64,000 nucleotides of DNA from JANMDR01 sp031376425 (lineage in GTDB: Bacteria; Pseudomonadota; Gammaproteobacteria; Burkholderiales; Usitatibacteraceae), in the NCBI GenBank assembly GCA_031376425.1, contig JANMDR010000280.1:1-64000 (forward strand). The letters run 5' to 3'. The notes under the pieces are model-generated. The model saw nothing but the letters and a program-made list of their open reading frames with translations, made no database searches and was not told the DNA's origin. Below, in pieces: positions 28,260 through 37,457 of the stretch (its first letter is position 1; each line of letters begins with the position of its first letter). Position numbers and translations under genes: made by a program.

Positions 28260-29533
28260 CAATTCTCTGCACGACATTCGTGCTGTTTCTATTACTTGGT
28301 GTGCCCGTCGCGTTCGCGATTGGGTTATCGGCATTCTGCACCATATTGTATGAAGGTCTGCCAGTAGCTGTGTTATTTCAGCAAATGATGTCGGGCATGA
28401 ATATCTTCTCGTTCTTGGCGATACCATTTTTTGTTTTCAGTGGCGAGCTAATGTTGCATGGTGGCATTGCTGACAAAATTGTCAATTTGGCGCGTAATCT
28501 AGTCGGGCATATTCGTGGTGGTTTGGGCATGTCGAATGTGGTCGCCTGTACTTTGTTTGGTGGTGTTTCTGGTTCACCCGTGGCCGATGTGTCGGCAATG
28601 GGCTCAGTCATGATTCCGATGATGAAAAAAGAAGGCTATCACGCTGATTACGCGGTAAATGTGACTACGCATGCATCGCTGGTAGGTGCTTTGATGCCCA
28701 CGAGCCACAATATGATTATTTACTCCCTCGCAGCGGGCGGGCAGGTATCCATAGGGGCGCTTATTGCCGCTGGTGTAATCCCCGCTTTGGTGCTCACTGT
28801 CTGTATGTTAGTGGCCGCCTATTGTGTTGCAGTGAGTCGTGGTTATCCAGCCGGCACATTCCCAGGTTGGGGGGCAGTAGGGCGATCGGCTGCGGCGGCG
28901 GCACCTGGGCTATTGATTATTGTGATTATCTTGGCGGGCATTTTGTCCGGCGTGTTCACCGCCACTGAGTCAGCAGCGGTTGCGGTGATGTATTCCATCA
29001 TCCTGACGTTCTTTATTTATCGCACCATGACGCGGGAAAAATTTATTAAAGCTGCATCGCGGGCGGTAAAAACGACTGGAGTGGTACTGTTGCTAATTGG
29101 CGTATCCACGATGTTTCAGTATTTGATGGCTCTTTATAGTGTGGCCGATCTTGCTGGAGACATGATGACAAAAATATCCTCTTCCCCGTGGATGATATTT
29201 TTGATGATCAACCTGATTCTATTTTTGCTTGGTACGTTTATGGATATGGCCAGCACAATTTTAATCTGTACACCGATCTTTTTACCCATCGCGGTGAAAT
29301 ACGGCATGGATCCGGTGCAATTTGGTATTGTGATTTTAATTAACTGCGCACTGGGACTCAACACACCGCCCGTCGGCACCACACAGTTTATTGGTTGTGC
29401 AATCGGTGGAATTTCAGTGGGCGAAGTGATGCGCACGATTCTACCTTTCTACGGTGCCTTAATCGTCGCCTTATTTGCGGTGACGTATGTTCCTGCTTTT
29501 TCAATGTGGCTGCCAAAACTGCTGATGGGCTAG
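28250..29533 (+). CDS. TRAP transporter large permease, DctM family
   Basis: 427 aa, about 12 membrane segments, the ion-coupled transport subunit. Family features include FLAIPFFVFSGELMLHGGIA, FGGVSGSPVADVSAMGSVMI and the C-terminal NCALGLNTPPVGTTQFIGCA. Overlaps the small permease gene by 10 bases, and a strong terminator follows. Confidence 0.93.
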   Translation: MELAILCTTFVLFLLLGVPVAFAIGLSAFCTILYEGLPVAVLFQQMMSGMNIFSFLAIPFFVFSGELMLHGGIADKIVNLARNLVGHIRGGLGMSNVVACTLFGGVSGSPVADVSAMGSVMIPMMKKEGYHADYAVNVTTHASLVGALMPTSHNMIIYSLAAGGQVSIGALIAAGVIPALVLTVCMLVAAYCVAVSRGYPAGTFPGWGAVGRSAAAAAPGLLIIVIILAGILSGVFTATESAAVAVMYSIILTFFIYRTMTREKFIKAASRAVKTTGVVLLLIGVSTMFQYLMALYSVADLAGDMMTKISSSPWMIFLMINLILFLLGTFMDMASTILICTPIFLPIAVKYGMDPVQFGIVILINCALGLNTPPVGTTQFIGCAIGGISVGEVMRTILPFYGALIVALFAVTYVPAFSMWLPKLLMG

Positions 29534-29562
29534 CTACTAAACGACTTTACCTGAGCTAAATG

Positions 29563-29603
29563 GCTGGTAATGCTCTTTATAGGGCATTACCAGCTATTTT
29601 TTT
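29563..29603 (+). terminator. Rho-independent terminator of the TRAP operon
   Basis: A 14-pair stem GCTGGTAATGCTCT / AGGGCATTACCAGC, loop TTTA or similar, followed by TATTTTTTT, 30 bases after the dctM-like stop. Confidence 0.88.
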
Positions 29604-29769
29604 GGGTGAATTATAGTGGCGGACCTTAAGCGGTCATAGCAAAACCATTCGCGCCCCATTTTTACCGCTCGCACCACAAAAAAACCAATTCAGCGCATTT
29701 TCGGTCTTGAGCCACCAATTTGCCTGCAAACTGCGTTCACGTTGTTAAATCCCTTATTTGGAGATCATC

Positions 29770-30036
29770 ATGAACCCACTTTCAGCCCCCAGCGCTTTGA
29801 TCAAAGCTATCACTTTCCCGTTTACATGCATTTTTGTGGTTGGACTCTGCTATTTCATTAATTGGATGACTTCTCCGGGCCACTGGTGGGCGCAGTGGGT
29901 GGCGTTTGGGATGGGCATTGCCTTGATTAGCGTGTGGGCGCGGGCATTTAAAGTCTTGGCTCTATCGGCATTGGCAGCCGGCGTTGCCTATGTTGTCTAC
30001 CGTTTTTCCCAACGGGCAACGCAGAACACCAAATAG
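29770..30036 (+). CDS. Small two-helix membrane protein
   Basis: 88 aa from the ATG at 29770, which follows GGAG. Two or three hydrophobic segments (FTCIFVVGLCYFINWM, WVAFGMGIALISVWA, VLALSALAAGVAYVVYRF). No family recognised with certainty. It lies 45 bases before a LytS-type sensor kinase gene and is probably cotranscribed, so it may be an accessory of that two-component system. Confidence 0.6.
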   Translation: MNPLSAPSALIKAITFPFTCIFVVGLCYFINWMTSPGHWWAQWVAFGMGIALISVWARAFKVLALSALAAGVAYVVYRFSQRATQNTK

Positions 30037-30081
30037 TGTGAAAGTTATTTAGTGTATCTAAACGCTTGCAGGATGGTTATT

Positions 30082-31332
30082 ATGAACACTATCGTACAAA
30101 AATCAGCCGTTATTGAGCCAAATCAAGCCCCTATGAACGCACCCCGCGAACCCGTGCAAATTGCTGCAGATCAAATATCGGCGGAGTCCGGCTCATTCCA
30201 CCCGCTGGAGTTAATTCCGTACTTCCGACAGTTTAAGCGCAGCGCATTGCGTACTTTTCTTTACACCGTGCTTTTTAACACCATCATTGCGGTGTTTATG
30301 ACGTTAATGGCAATCGTGTTTGCGGATATGAAAACTTGGAATAGGTTTCTTGCCACAGCGCAAAATAACTTCATGATTTCGCAGGCTATCGGCTTTACCT
30401 TTGCGGGAGTAATGCAACTGGCGAGCACTTTCTTTGCGCGCATGAATCGCATGGGCACTTGGGCGACGATTGTTGGATATACCGTAGTTTCTTTTGGCGT
30501 GGTGCAGATAGCAATTTTAGTGCTGTCCTTCCTCCAGCCGCGCACTTTTGGGTTGCGTGGCTGGATTGGTGATCCACAGTGGTTGCTGATTAGTTTAAGC
30601 CTGTCATTTTTAATCTCTCTCATGCTAACCTTCGCGTGGCGCAGCCGATTCACCTACCTGACGCGCGAGGCCGAAATGGCGCGCGAGCAGGCGCGTTTAA
30701 AAGAGGCACAAAGCCAAGCGGATAATGCTAATTTACGCGCCTTGCAGGCACAAATTGAGCCGCACTTTTTATTCAATACTTTAGCGAATGTCACCGGCCT
30801 AATTCATCCGCAACCGGATAAAGCTAAGCTTATGCTGGAGCAGTTTATCGCCTACCTGCGGGCAACCCTTGCCGCAACGCGCGAACTCACTACCACCTTG
30901 GGTAAAGACGTGGACATGATGCGCAATTTCTTAGCCATTTTGCAAATTCGCATGGGTGATCGATTAACGGTGCGCATTGATATTGCAACGGATGTGGCCA
31001 ACTGCAAGATACCGCCAATGCTGCTGCAACCCATAGTGGAGAACTCGATTAAACATGGGTTAGAACCCAGTATAGAAGGCGGTGAAGTAGCAATTACCGC
31101 GCGGCTCGACGGCAATAATGTTGTCATTACCGTGGCTGATACCGGTATGGGATTTTCTAGAGGCGTGCCAAAAGTAGTGGGGTCAAACACAGATGCCAAT
31201 ATAGGTGGTGTGGGCATGGCTAATGTGCGGGCACGCTTACTAAGCACCTATAGCTCCGCCGCAGAAATGCGCGTAGAAGACAACGCACCTCGTGGCACCA
31301 AAGTCTTATTGATTCTCCCGCAAAATACTTAA
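30082..31332 (+). CDS. LytS/AlgZ-type sensor histidine kinase
   Basis: About 416 aa from the ATG at 30082 (AGGA upstream; an ATG at 30073 is also possible). Four membrane helices lie within about residues 50–190, followed by a coiled segment and the His_kinase domain ALQAQIEPHFLFNTLANVTG with the phosphorylated His. The ATPase domain shows the N box MLLQPIVENSIKHGLEP and glycine boxes VADTGMGF and GGVGMANVRARL. The cognate response regulator follows 34 bases downstream. The signal sensed is unknown. Confidence 0.9.
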   Translation: MNTIVQKSAVIEPNQAPMNAPREPVQIAADQISAESGSFHPLELIPYFRQFKRSALRTFLYTVLFNTIIAVFMTLMAIVFADMKTWNRFLATAQNNFMISQAIGFTFAGVMQLASTFFARMNRMGTWATIVGYTVVSFGVVQIAILVLSFLQPRTFGLRGWIGDPQWLLISLSLSFLISLMLTFAWRSRFTYLTREAEMAREQARLKEAQSQADNANLRALQAQIEPHFLFNTLANVTGLIHPQPDKAKLMLEQFIAYLRATLAATRELTTTLGKDVDMMRNFLAILQIRMGDRLTVRIDIATDVANCKIPPMLLQPIVENSIKHGLEPSIEGGEVAITARLDGNNVVITVADTGMGFSRGVPKVVGSNTDANIGGVGMANVRARLLSTYSSAAEMRVEDNAPRGTKVLLILPQNT

Positions 31333-31366
31333 CTAAATTTCTCAATTTTTTTGAAAGGGTGTCTGA

Positions 31367-32152
31367 TTGAATTCGCAAAATGCAACCAAAATTACGGCCG
31401 TTATTGCTGATGATGAGCAACATCTTTCTGAATATTTGCGTACGCGCTTAAACGCATTATGGCCGGAACTCGTCATTGTCGGCGTTGCTAAAAATGGTTT
31501 AGAAGCCATTCAACAAATGGATGATTTATTACCGACCGTGGCATTTCTTGATATTCGTATGCCAGGATTAACCGGCCTTGAAGTCGCAGCGCGCGCCGAT
31601 GAAAAAATCCACGTGGTGTTTGTAACGGCTTACGACCAATATGCGCTAAATGCCTTTGATACCAATGCGGTTGACTACTTACTCAAGCCTGTTGAAGACG
31701 CCCGATTAGTTCGTACTATCGAGAAACTAAAAGCGAAATTAACGGCCAACACAGCACCTGAAGATGTGTCCGCGTTAATTAGTATGCTGCGCGGTGCAAT
31801 ACCAGATGCGCGGCGTGTGCCAGCACAAAAATTACGCTGGATTCGCGCATCGGTAGGCGACGTCGTGAAGCAAATAGCAGTGGGTGACGTGCTGTATTTT
31901 CAAGCGCAGGATAAATATGTCAGTGTGTACACCAAAGACGGTGAATCGCTGATTCGCACACCGTTGGCTGAACTGCTCGCGGAATTAGATGGCGATGAAT
32001 TTTGGCAAATTCATCGCTCCACAGTCGTAAATGTGGTTGCAATTGTGAGTAGTATTCGTGATGATGCTGGGCATACTTTGCTAGTACTGCGTGAAACCAA
32101 AGTGAAGCTACAAGTGAGCCGTGCCTACGCGCATTTGTTTAAGCAGATGTAG
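31367..32152 (+). CDS. LytTR-family response regulator
   Basis: 261 aa from a TTG start preceded by GAAAGGGTG. The receiver domain has the acidic pocket ADDEQ, the phosphoacceptor Asp in VAFLDIRMPG, the T in FVTAYDQYALNAF and the K in VDYLLKPVED. The C-terminal LytTR DNA-binding domain has VLYFQAQDKYVSVYTKDGES and FWQIHRSTVVNV. It pairs with the preceding kinase; targets are unknown. Confidence 0.92.
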   Translation: MNSQNATKITAVIADDEQHLSEYLRTRLNALWPELVIVGVAKNGLEAIQQMDDLLPTVAFLDIRMPGLTGLEVAARADEKIHVVFVTAYDQYALNAFDTNAVDYLLKPVEDARLVRTIEKLKAKLTANTAPEDVSALISMLRGAIPDARRVPAQKLRWIRASVGDVVKQIAVGDVLYFQAQDKYVSVYTKDGESLIRTPLAELLAELDGDEFWQIHRSTVVNVVAIVSSIRDDAGHTLLVLRETKVKLQVSRAYAHLFKQM

Positions 32153-32191
32153 TTGGATCGGTCTGTGAAAACTCTGCAGAAATGCTAAAGG

Positions 32192-32620
32192 CTAAACGCG
32201 CTGCCCCATGATGTGGGCAGATGCCATTAACTCTTCAAACAATGCTAGCGAGGCTTTACCCGATACGCAGTAAGGGTCAAGCGTTGCCGATTCAGAATAC
32301 TTTAGCAGCAGCGATGGGTTAATTAAGCCCAAGTTTACTTGGCCCATCGACCAGCCTGAAAAACGGCGCTCGCTAATTTCCTCATACGATAGAATTACGA
32401 CGTCTTTATGACGGTTATCGGATGCAATCTGGTTGTACAGGGTGCTAACTGGGAGGCGGCCGCCTTCCAGCACTTGCAGAAAAATATTGCCGCTAAAGCA
32501 CAGCACACCAGTGACGCCAGTTTTTGGGTTGTTGGTGCGCGATTTGTTCAGAATCGCGGTGAGTGAATCTTGGTTTACTGCTTCTGAGGCGCGGCTGGCA
32601 TAAAGTAGACGAACTAGCAT
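32192..32620 (-). CDS. BLUF-domain blue-light photoreceptor
   Basis: 142 aa: a BLUF domain of about 95 residues plus a short C-terminal extension. The flavin-site residues are visible: Tyr in VRLLYASRA, Asn in AILNKSRTNN, Gln in GNIFLQVLEG, and the Trp/Met switch region in RRFSGWSMGQV. Short single-domain BLUF proteins act by binding a partner protein in a light-dependent way. It lies 44 bases after folE on the same strand, so the two are likely cotranscribed. Confidence 0.92.
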   Translation of the reverse strand: MLVRLLYASRASEAVNQDSLTAILNKSRTNNPKTGVTGVLCFSGNIFLQVLEGGRLPVSTLYNQIASDNRHKDVVILSYEEISERRFSGWSMGQVNLGLINPSLLLKYSESATLDPYCVSGKASLALFEELMASAHIMGQRV

Positions 32621-32664
32621 AATCGGTATCTTCCTAAACGAGGTTATTTTGACTTATTTTCGAT

Positions 32665-33390
32665 TTATTTTTGATTATTGCCGATGAGCGATAAAAATTC
32701 GCGTCGCAAATTAGCATCTTTTAAAAACGAGCCGCGCATGACGGAATTAATCATCTTCGATTCGCTGTCTTTCACCCCCCGCCAGTGCATACAAAAGTGA
32801 TCGGCTTCCATCACAATTGCTAAGCCATCGGGTTTTACTTTTTCGAGCAAATGATTGGCCAACATGGTGACAGCTTCCTCTTGAATTTGTGGGCGAGACA
32901 TGATCCAATCGCAAATGCGTGCGTATTTAGATAAGCCAATTAAGTTGGAATGTTCATTAGGCATGATGCCAATCCATACTTTGCCCAAAATGGGGCAAAA
33001 GTGATGCGAACATGCGCTACGCACAGTGATTGGCCCGACAATCATCAGCTCGTTCAGGTGCTCAACATTCGGAAATTCTGTAACCGCTGGTGCGCCATCA
33101 TAGCGCCCGCGAAATACCTCGGTTAAAAACATTTTAGCAACGCGTTTGCCGGTTTCGTTCGTGTTGTGATCGTTTTCAGTGTTGATTACTAGGCTTTCTA
33201 ACACCCCCTGCATTTTTGCGGCAACTTCTTGACGTAGAGCGTCCATTTCGCCGGGCTCAATATAGGCGGAAATATTATCGTTAGCGTAAAACCGTTGATT
33301 TGCGGCAACAAGGCGCGAGCGAATGCGGGCAGACGTTAATTGGGTAGGTGTTGCTTCATCGGACTGAAAAATTTCGGTACGTTTGGTCAT
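32665..33390 (-). CDS. folE: GTP cyclohydrolase I
   Basis: 241 aa. It opens and recloses GTP to 7,8-dihydroneopterin triphosphate, the first step to folate and other pterins. The zinc ligands are seen in VRSACSHHFCPILGK (Cys, His) and in ADHFCMHWRGVKD (Cys); the segment EHSNLIGLSKYARI matches the family's HIGLSKLAR region. It differs from the E. coli type in the active-site sequence (SACSHHFCP rather than SMCEHHxxP), but the key residues remain. It is followed by the BLUF gene. Confidence 0.9.
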   Translation of the reverse strand: MTKRTEIFQSDEATPTQLTSARIRSRLVAANQRFYANDNISAYIEPGEMDALRQEVAAKMQGVLESLVINTENDHNTNETGKRVAKMFLTEVFRGRYDGAPAVTEFPNVEHLNELMIVGPITVRSACSHHFCPILGKVWIGIMPNEHSNLIGLSKYARICDWIMSRPQIQEEAVTMLANHLLEKVKPDGLAIVMEADHFCMHWRGVKDSESKMINSVMRGSFLKDANLRREFLSLIGNNQK

Positions 33391-33512
33391 GCTATGTAAT
33401 GCTCCTAGAGCTGAAATTTAGCACGCGGGAACCATATCCTCAGCGTACTTTAAGCGGTATTGCTGTGCTACCTTTGGCGTCGTACTTTAATGCCGAATTT
33501 TAGTGCCGAATT

Positions 33513-33896
33513 TTAGTGCAACACGCGCGGTACGGTAAGGCTAAATTCTGGAATAATGGCTTCAAATCGGGTGCCATCAGCCGCCAGCATTTGGTAACTG
33601 CCGCGCATCGACCCGAACTCTGTGGTTAGCTCGGAACCACTAGAATATTCAAAGCATTTACCCGGCGCTAAATTTGGTTGCTCGCCAATAACGCCCATGC
33701 CCCGCACGTCTTGTACTTCGCCTGTCGCGTTGGTGATGAGCCAATGCCTGCTAACTACCTTAGCTGCAATTTCGCCGACATTAGTAATTTTTACGCTATA
33801 GGCGAACACATAGCGATCATTATCCTCATCGGAATGATCGGCGAGGTAGAACGCTTGCGCATCTACTTTAACAGCATATTTTTTGTCACTATCCAT
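33513..33896 (-). CDS. apaG: ApaG domain protein
   Basis: 127 aa, the usual ApaG length, a fibronectin-III-like beta sandwich. Hallmark segments are FAYSVKITNVGEIAAKVVSR, HWLITNATGEVQDVRGMGVIGEQP and FEYSSGSELTTEFGSMRGSY. Earlier linked to Co/Mg efflux; the molecular role is unclear. Divergent from rpe, a common betaproteobacterial arrangement. Confidence 0.93.
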   Translation of the reverse strand: MDSDKKYAVKVDAQAFYLADHSDEDNDRYVFAYSVKITNVGEIAAKVVSRHWLITNATGEVQDVRGMGVIGEQPNLAPGKCFEYSSGSELTTEFGSMRGSYQMLAADGTRFEAIIPEFSLTVPRVLH

Positions 33897-34025
33897 AAGC
33901 TAATGCTAACACGACCACGTGATGCCTCACAACTGCGATCAGTTGCAAATTTAGCTTCCGATTGTCATAGTCCGGCAAGCTGCTAGATAGCGTAAAATAG
34001 GGTTTTAGTTTTTCAATTGGCGGTA

Positions 34026-34745
34026 ATGATGGGCGTTTCGTCAAATCAAGTAAAATTTAACATTGCACCGAGCATTTTATCGGCCGATTTTGCGCGTCTT
34101 GGCGAAGAGGTTTCTGATGTGATTGCGGCAGGTGCCGACATTATTCATCTTGATGTGATGGATAATCATTATGTGCCAAATTTAACCGTAGGCCCCTTGG
34201 TGTGCAAGGCCGTTCGGCCCTATGCAGTAGACGCGCTTGGTGGCAAAGTACCTATTGACGTGCATTTGATGGTGAGCCCAGTTGATAGAATAGTGTCCGA
34301 TTTTGCGCAAGCTGGTGCCGATATTATTAGTTTTCATCCCGAAGCATCAGGCCACATTGATCGTACCTTAAGCTTAATTCGCGATTGCGGCTGCAAAGCA
34401 GGGTTGGTATTCAATCCCGGTACGCCCTTGCATTTTTTAGATTATGTGATGGATAAGGTGGATTTAATCCTCATCATGTCGGTCAATCCTGGGTTTGGTG
34501 GGCAACAGTTTATTCCCGCTGCGCTCACTAAAATTGCCCAAGCCAAAGCCCGTATTGAGGCATCCGAACGCATGATTTTGTTAGAAGTGGATGGCGGCAT
34601 TAAAGCGGACAATATAGGTGCGGCAGCGCGTGCCGGTGCTGATACTTTTGTGGCCGGTTCCGCCATTTACGGGGCTGGTGGGCGGGCTGCTTACACCACG
34701 CGCATTGCTGCGATGCGGCAGTCCATTGCTGCGGCAATAAATTAA
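34026..34745 (+). CDS. rpe: Ribulose-phosphate 3-epimerase
   Basis: About 239 aa. It interconverts ribulose-5-phosphate and xylulose-5-phosphate in the pentose phosphate pathway. TIM-barrel signatures: [31 protein letters not shown] (His, Asp metal ligands), [28 protein letters not shown] and [14 protein letters not shown] at 34026 chosen over 34029 or the upstream TTG. It is followed by gph 19 bases later, then the trp genes. Confidence 0.95.
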   Translation: MMGVSSNQVKFNIAPSILSADFARLGEEVSDVIAAGADIIHLDVMDNHYVPNLTVGPLVCKAVRPYAVDALGGKVPIDVHLMVSPVDRIVSDFAQAGADIISFHPEASGHIDRTLSLIRDCGCKAGLVFNPGTPLHFLDYVMDKVDLILIMSVNPGFGGQQFIPAALTKIAQAKARIEASERMILLEVDGGIKADNIGAAARAGADTFVAGSAIYGAGGRAAYTTRIAAMRQSIAAAIN

Positions 34746-34764
34746 ATTTTAAAGGTTTTAGCAA

Positions 34765-35775
34765 ATGGCAATTAGTAGTCTTGAATCCTTCGCCGCCAGC
34801 GGTAAGTTGGTGGAAGTTAAAAGTGCGATTGCGCCAACCAATGTTGTTGATGCCGTTGCGATAAAACCTGTGGGCGCAATAAATACCGGAGTCTCTAGTG
34901 ATGCATTAGATGACGATGAAGGCGATGTTGGTGTTGTGGTTGATGTACCGCAGCCAGTCGTTGCCCCCCCAGTGGCAAAAAAAGGCAAGCCCCGCGCTAA
35001 ACCTAAGTACGCGTTCCCGATTCCTATCGTGGCTGTGGTTGTGGATTTAGATGGAACCATGATCGACACCGTGGGCGATATTGCCACCGCTGCTAACCGC
35101 ATGCGTGCATCGCTTGGTTTTGCACCTTTACCGGATGAGATTATTAAAAATTTTGTAGGTAAGGGTATTCCCAATTTGGTTTCGCAAACCCTGAAAGATG
35201 TAGTGGGTGAAGTAGGCGCTACCGCGCTTAAAGTAGCGATTGGCGTATTTGAACGCCACTACGAACAATGCGCTACCGATACGTTTACCATCTACCCTGG
35301 CGTGCTCGATGGCTTGAATGCACTGAAAACAGCAGGCTATCGTTTAGGATGCATCACCAATAAAGCGGAAAAATTTACCCTACCGATTTTAGAAAAAGCC
35401 GGATTGCTGAATTATTTTGAAATTGTCGTTAGTGGCGATACTGTGGCCGAACGTAAACCGAACCCGCTGCCAGTGCTACATGCAGCACAGTTTTTTAATA
35501 TTCCGCCGGCGCAATTGCTGGTAATTGGTGACTCGCAAAACGATGCGAAAGCTGCCCGCGCTGCGGGTTCGCCTACCTTTATTGTGACCTATGGCTACAA
35601 TGAAGGAGAGCAACTGCGGGGGTTAGACTGTGATGCGTTTTTGCTAGAACTGCCTGAAGCGCTAAAATTTGTTAAGCTTATGGTCACGGTGCCAACACAA
35701 ACATCAATTGTCGATGCACCAGTGACGGAAACTGCTGCTGAAGCCCCGCCAACCGAAATTACTGCAGTATCTTAA
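34765..35775 (+). CDS. gph: Phosphoglycolate phosphatase with extended termini
   Basis: A HAD-superfamily phosphatase that hydrolyses 2-phosphoglycolate. The catalytic core begins near residue 90: motif I VDLDGTMIDT (nucleophile Asp94), the cap domain, the Thr in GCITNKAEKF, Lys in AERKPNPLP and the acidic motif VIGDSQNDAKAARAAG. The protein is 336 aa, about 110 longer than E. coli Gph, because of an 88-residue Ala/Val/Asp-rich N-terminal extension and a 30-residue Thr/Ala/Pro tail. The start has AAAGG upstream, and no better internal start is seen. Located between rpe and the trp leader. Confidence 0.9.
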   Translation: MAISSLESFAASGKLVEVKSAIAPTNVVDAVAIKPVGAINTGVSSDALDDDEGDVGVVVDVPQPVVAPPVAKKGKPRAKPKYAFPIPIVAVVVDLDGTMIDTVGDIATAANRMRASLGFAPLPDEIIKNFVGKGIPNLVSQTLKDVVGEVGATALKVAIGVFERHYEQCATDTFTIYPGVLDGLNALKTAGYRLGCITNKAEKFTLPILEKAGLLNYFEIVVSGDTVAERKPNPLPVLHAAQFFNIPPAQLLVIGDSQNDAKAARAAGSPTFIVTYGYNEGEQLRGLDCDAFLLELPEALKFVKLMVTVPTQTSIVDAPVTETAAEAPPTEITAVS

Positions 35776-35818
35776 TATTAGTCGAATCATGTTCACAACA
35801 AAAACTGCACCCTTAAAA

Positions 35819-35866
35819 ATGACCCAATGGCGGCCTTGCCACTGGCGATGGCCTGTCCATTTCTAA
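35819..35866 (+). CDS. trpL: trp leader peptide
   Basis: A 15-codon ORF, MTQWRPCHWRWPVHF, with three Trp codons, 66 bases before trpE. The RNA can form a hairpin within the ORF, CCAATGGC / GCCACTGG (35824–35831 with 35838–35845). It can also form one spanning its end, GCGATGGC / GCCATCGC (35845–35852 with 35875–35882). The two arms meet at base 35845, so they may compete. This is the layout of ribosome-mediated attenuation responding to charged tRNA-Trp. No strong T-run terminator is visible, so the effect may be on trpE translation rather than transcription. Confidence 0.75.
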   Translation: MTQWRPCHWRWPVHF

Positions 35867-35882
35867 ATCACCCTGCCATCGC
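35824..35882 (+). promoter_or_regulatory. trp attenuator-like RNA structures
   Basis: Two adjacent stems: CCAATGGC with GCCACTGG (one mismatch, loop GGCCTT) and GCGATGGC with GCCATCGC (perfect). Trp codons of the leader lie inside both 5' arms, so ribosome stalling would change which one forms. Confidence 0.6.
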
Positions 35883-35932
35883 AGCGCCTGCTTGTTTGTG
35901 CGCGAAACTCAAAATATTTTGTTGGAACTCCC

Positions 35933-37450
35933 ATGACTGAACAAGAATTTAATGCGCTTGTAGCGCAAGGCTACAATCGTATTCCTGTTGTTTTAGAAAC
36001 CTTTGCGGACCTTGATACACCCTTATCAATTTATCTAAAACTCGCCAATAAGTCGTATTCTTTTTTGCTTGAATCTGTGATTGGTGGAGAACGCTTTGGG
36101 CGTTATTCCATTATCGGTTTGCCTGCCCGTGAATGGATCCAGATTTCTGGGCAAGAAGTATCAGTAATCCGTGCCAAGGCCGGTAAATACTCATCGGGCA
36201 CCGAAACGATAGAGCATGTTTTTGTGAAAGACCCGCTAAGTTTTGTAGAGAAGTATCGCGCAAAGATTAAAGCTGCTCCGGTTACTAATCCATTGCGCTT
36301 TGGCGGTGGTTTAGCAGGTTATTTTTCCTATGATGTCGTGCGCTTTATTGAGCCTAAGTTGTCGCCGCAAATCGCCAATGGCCGCACGCAGCTTGACCCC
36401 ATTAATGTACCCGACGCGATTTTGATGCTGTCCGACGAAGTGGCGGTGGTGGATAGTTTGTCCGGTAAGCTTTATTTGATTGTGTATGCAGATGCGTCGC
36501 AAACTGATGCGCTGGCGAAGGCCAATCGGCGTCTCACTGAATTGCGCTTAGGCCTGCGCCAGCCGGCCGCCTTGCCGGTTTATGTGCCTACAAAGAGCGT
36601 TTCGGAGCCGGTATCAGAAATAGGCGAGGCCGCATTTTTAAAAGCAGCAGTGAGATGTAAGCAATATATCGTTGATGGTGATTTAATGCAGGTGCAAATT
36701 TCGCAACGGCTTTCACAGCCCTTTGATGCGCCGCCGATCAATTTATATCGAGCCTTGCGTTCGATCAATCCGTCGCCGTATATGTTCTATTTCGATATGG
36801 GTGAATTCCACATTGTTGGCGCATCGCCAGAGATTTTGGTGCGTCAAGAGGGTAAAAAAATTACCTTGCGTCCCATCGCCGGTACGCGCAAACGCGGTAT
36901 TACGCCAGAGCAAGACCAAGCACTTGAAAAAGAGTTGCGCGAAGATCCAAAAGAATTGGCCGAACACTTAATGCTAATTGATTTGGGTCGCAATGATGTA
37001 GGTCGTGTGGCGAAAATTGGTTCCGTTAAAGTAACTGAACAAATGGTGGTGGAGCGCTACTCACATGTTATGCATCTCGTCTCCAATGTAGAGGGTGAGA
37101 TTAAAGACGGCGTTGGCCCCATTGAGCTGCTACGAGCGACCTTTCCGGCGGGTACCGTAACGGGTGCGCCCAAAGTGCGAGCGATGCAAATTATTGATGA
37201 GTTAGAGCCTTCAAAACGCGGCATTTATGCAGGTGCCGCTGGTTATATTGGTTTTAACGACAATATGGATTTAGCTATTTCAATACGTACCGGTGTGGTG
37301 AAAAATGGCGTACTTTATGTACAAGCCGCCGCTGGTATCGTTGCCGATTCAATACCGCAAAACGAGTGGCAAGAAACCCAGAACAAAGCGCGTGCACTGT
37401 TGCGAGCAGCCGAGTTGGTTGCTGGTGGTATTGATACGAACGAAGCGTGA
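35933..37450 (+). CDS. trpE: Anthranilate synthase component I
   Basis: 505 aa. It makes anthranilate from chorismate with ammonia supplied by TrpG. The N-terminal Trp-feedback region has [17 protein letters not shown] with the LLES-like element; the chorismate-binding domain has [64 protein letters not shown] and the terminal [13 protein letters not shown]. It is followed by trpG after 7 bases. Expected to be controlled by the leader 66 bases upstream. Confidence 0.97.
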   Translation: MTEQEFNALVAQGYNRIPVVLETFADLDTPLSIYLKLANKSYSFLLESVIGGERFGRYSIIGLPAREWIQISGQEVSVIRAKAGKYSSGTETIEHVFVKDPLSFVEKYRAKIKAAPVTNPLRFGGGLAGYFSYDVVRFIEPKLSPQIANGRTQLDPINVPDAILMLSDEVAVVDSLSGKLYLIVYADASQTDALAKANRRLTELRLGLRQPAALPVYVPTKSVSEPVSEIGEAAFLKAAVRCKQYIVDGDLMQVQISQRLSQPFDAPPINLYRALRSINPSPYMFYFDMGEFHIVGASPEILVRQEGKKITLRPIAGTRKRGITPEQDQALEKELREDPKELAEHLMLIDLGRNDVGRVAKIGSVKVTEQMVVERYSHVMHLVSNVEGEIKDGVGPIELLRATFPAGTVTGAPKVRAMQIIDELEPSKRGIYAGAAGYIGFNDNMDLAISIRTGVVKNGVLYVQAAAGIVADSIPQNEWQETQNKARALLRAAELVAGGIDTNEA

Positions 37451-37457
37451 GGCCAAT

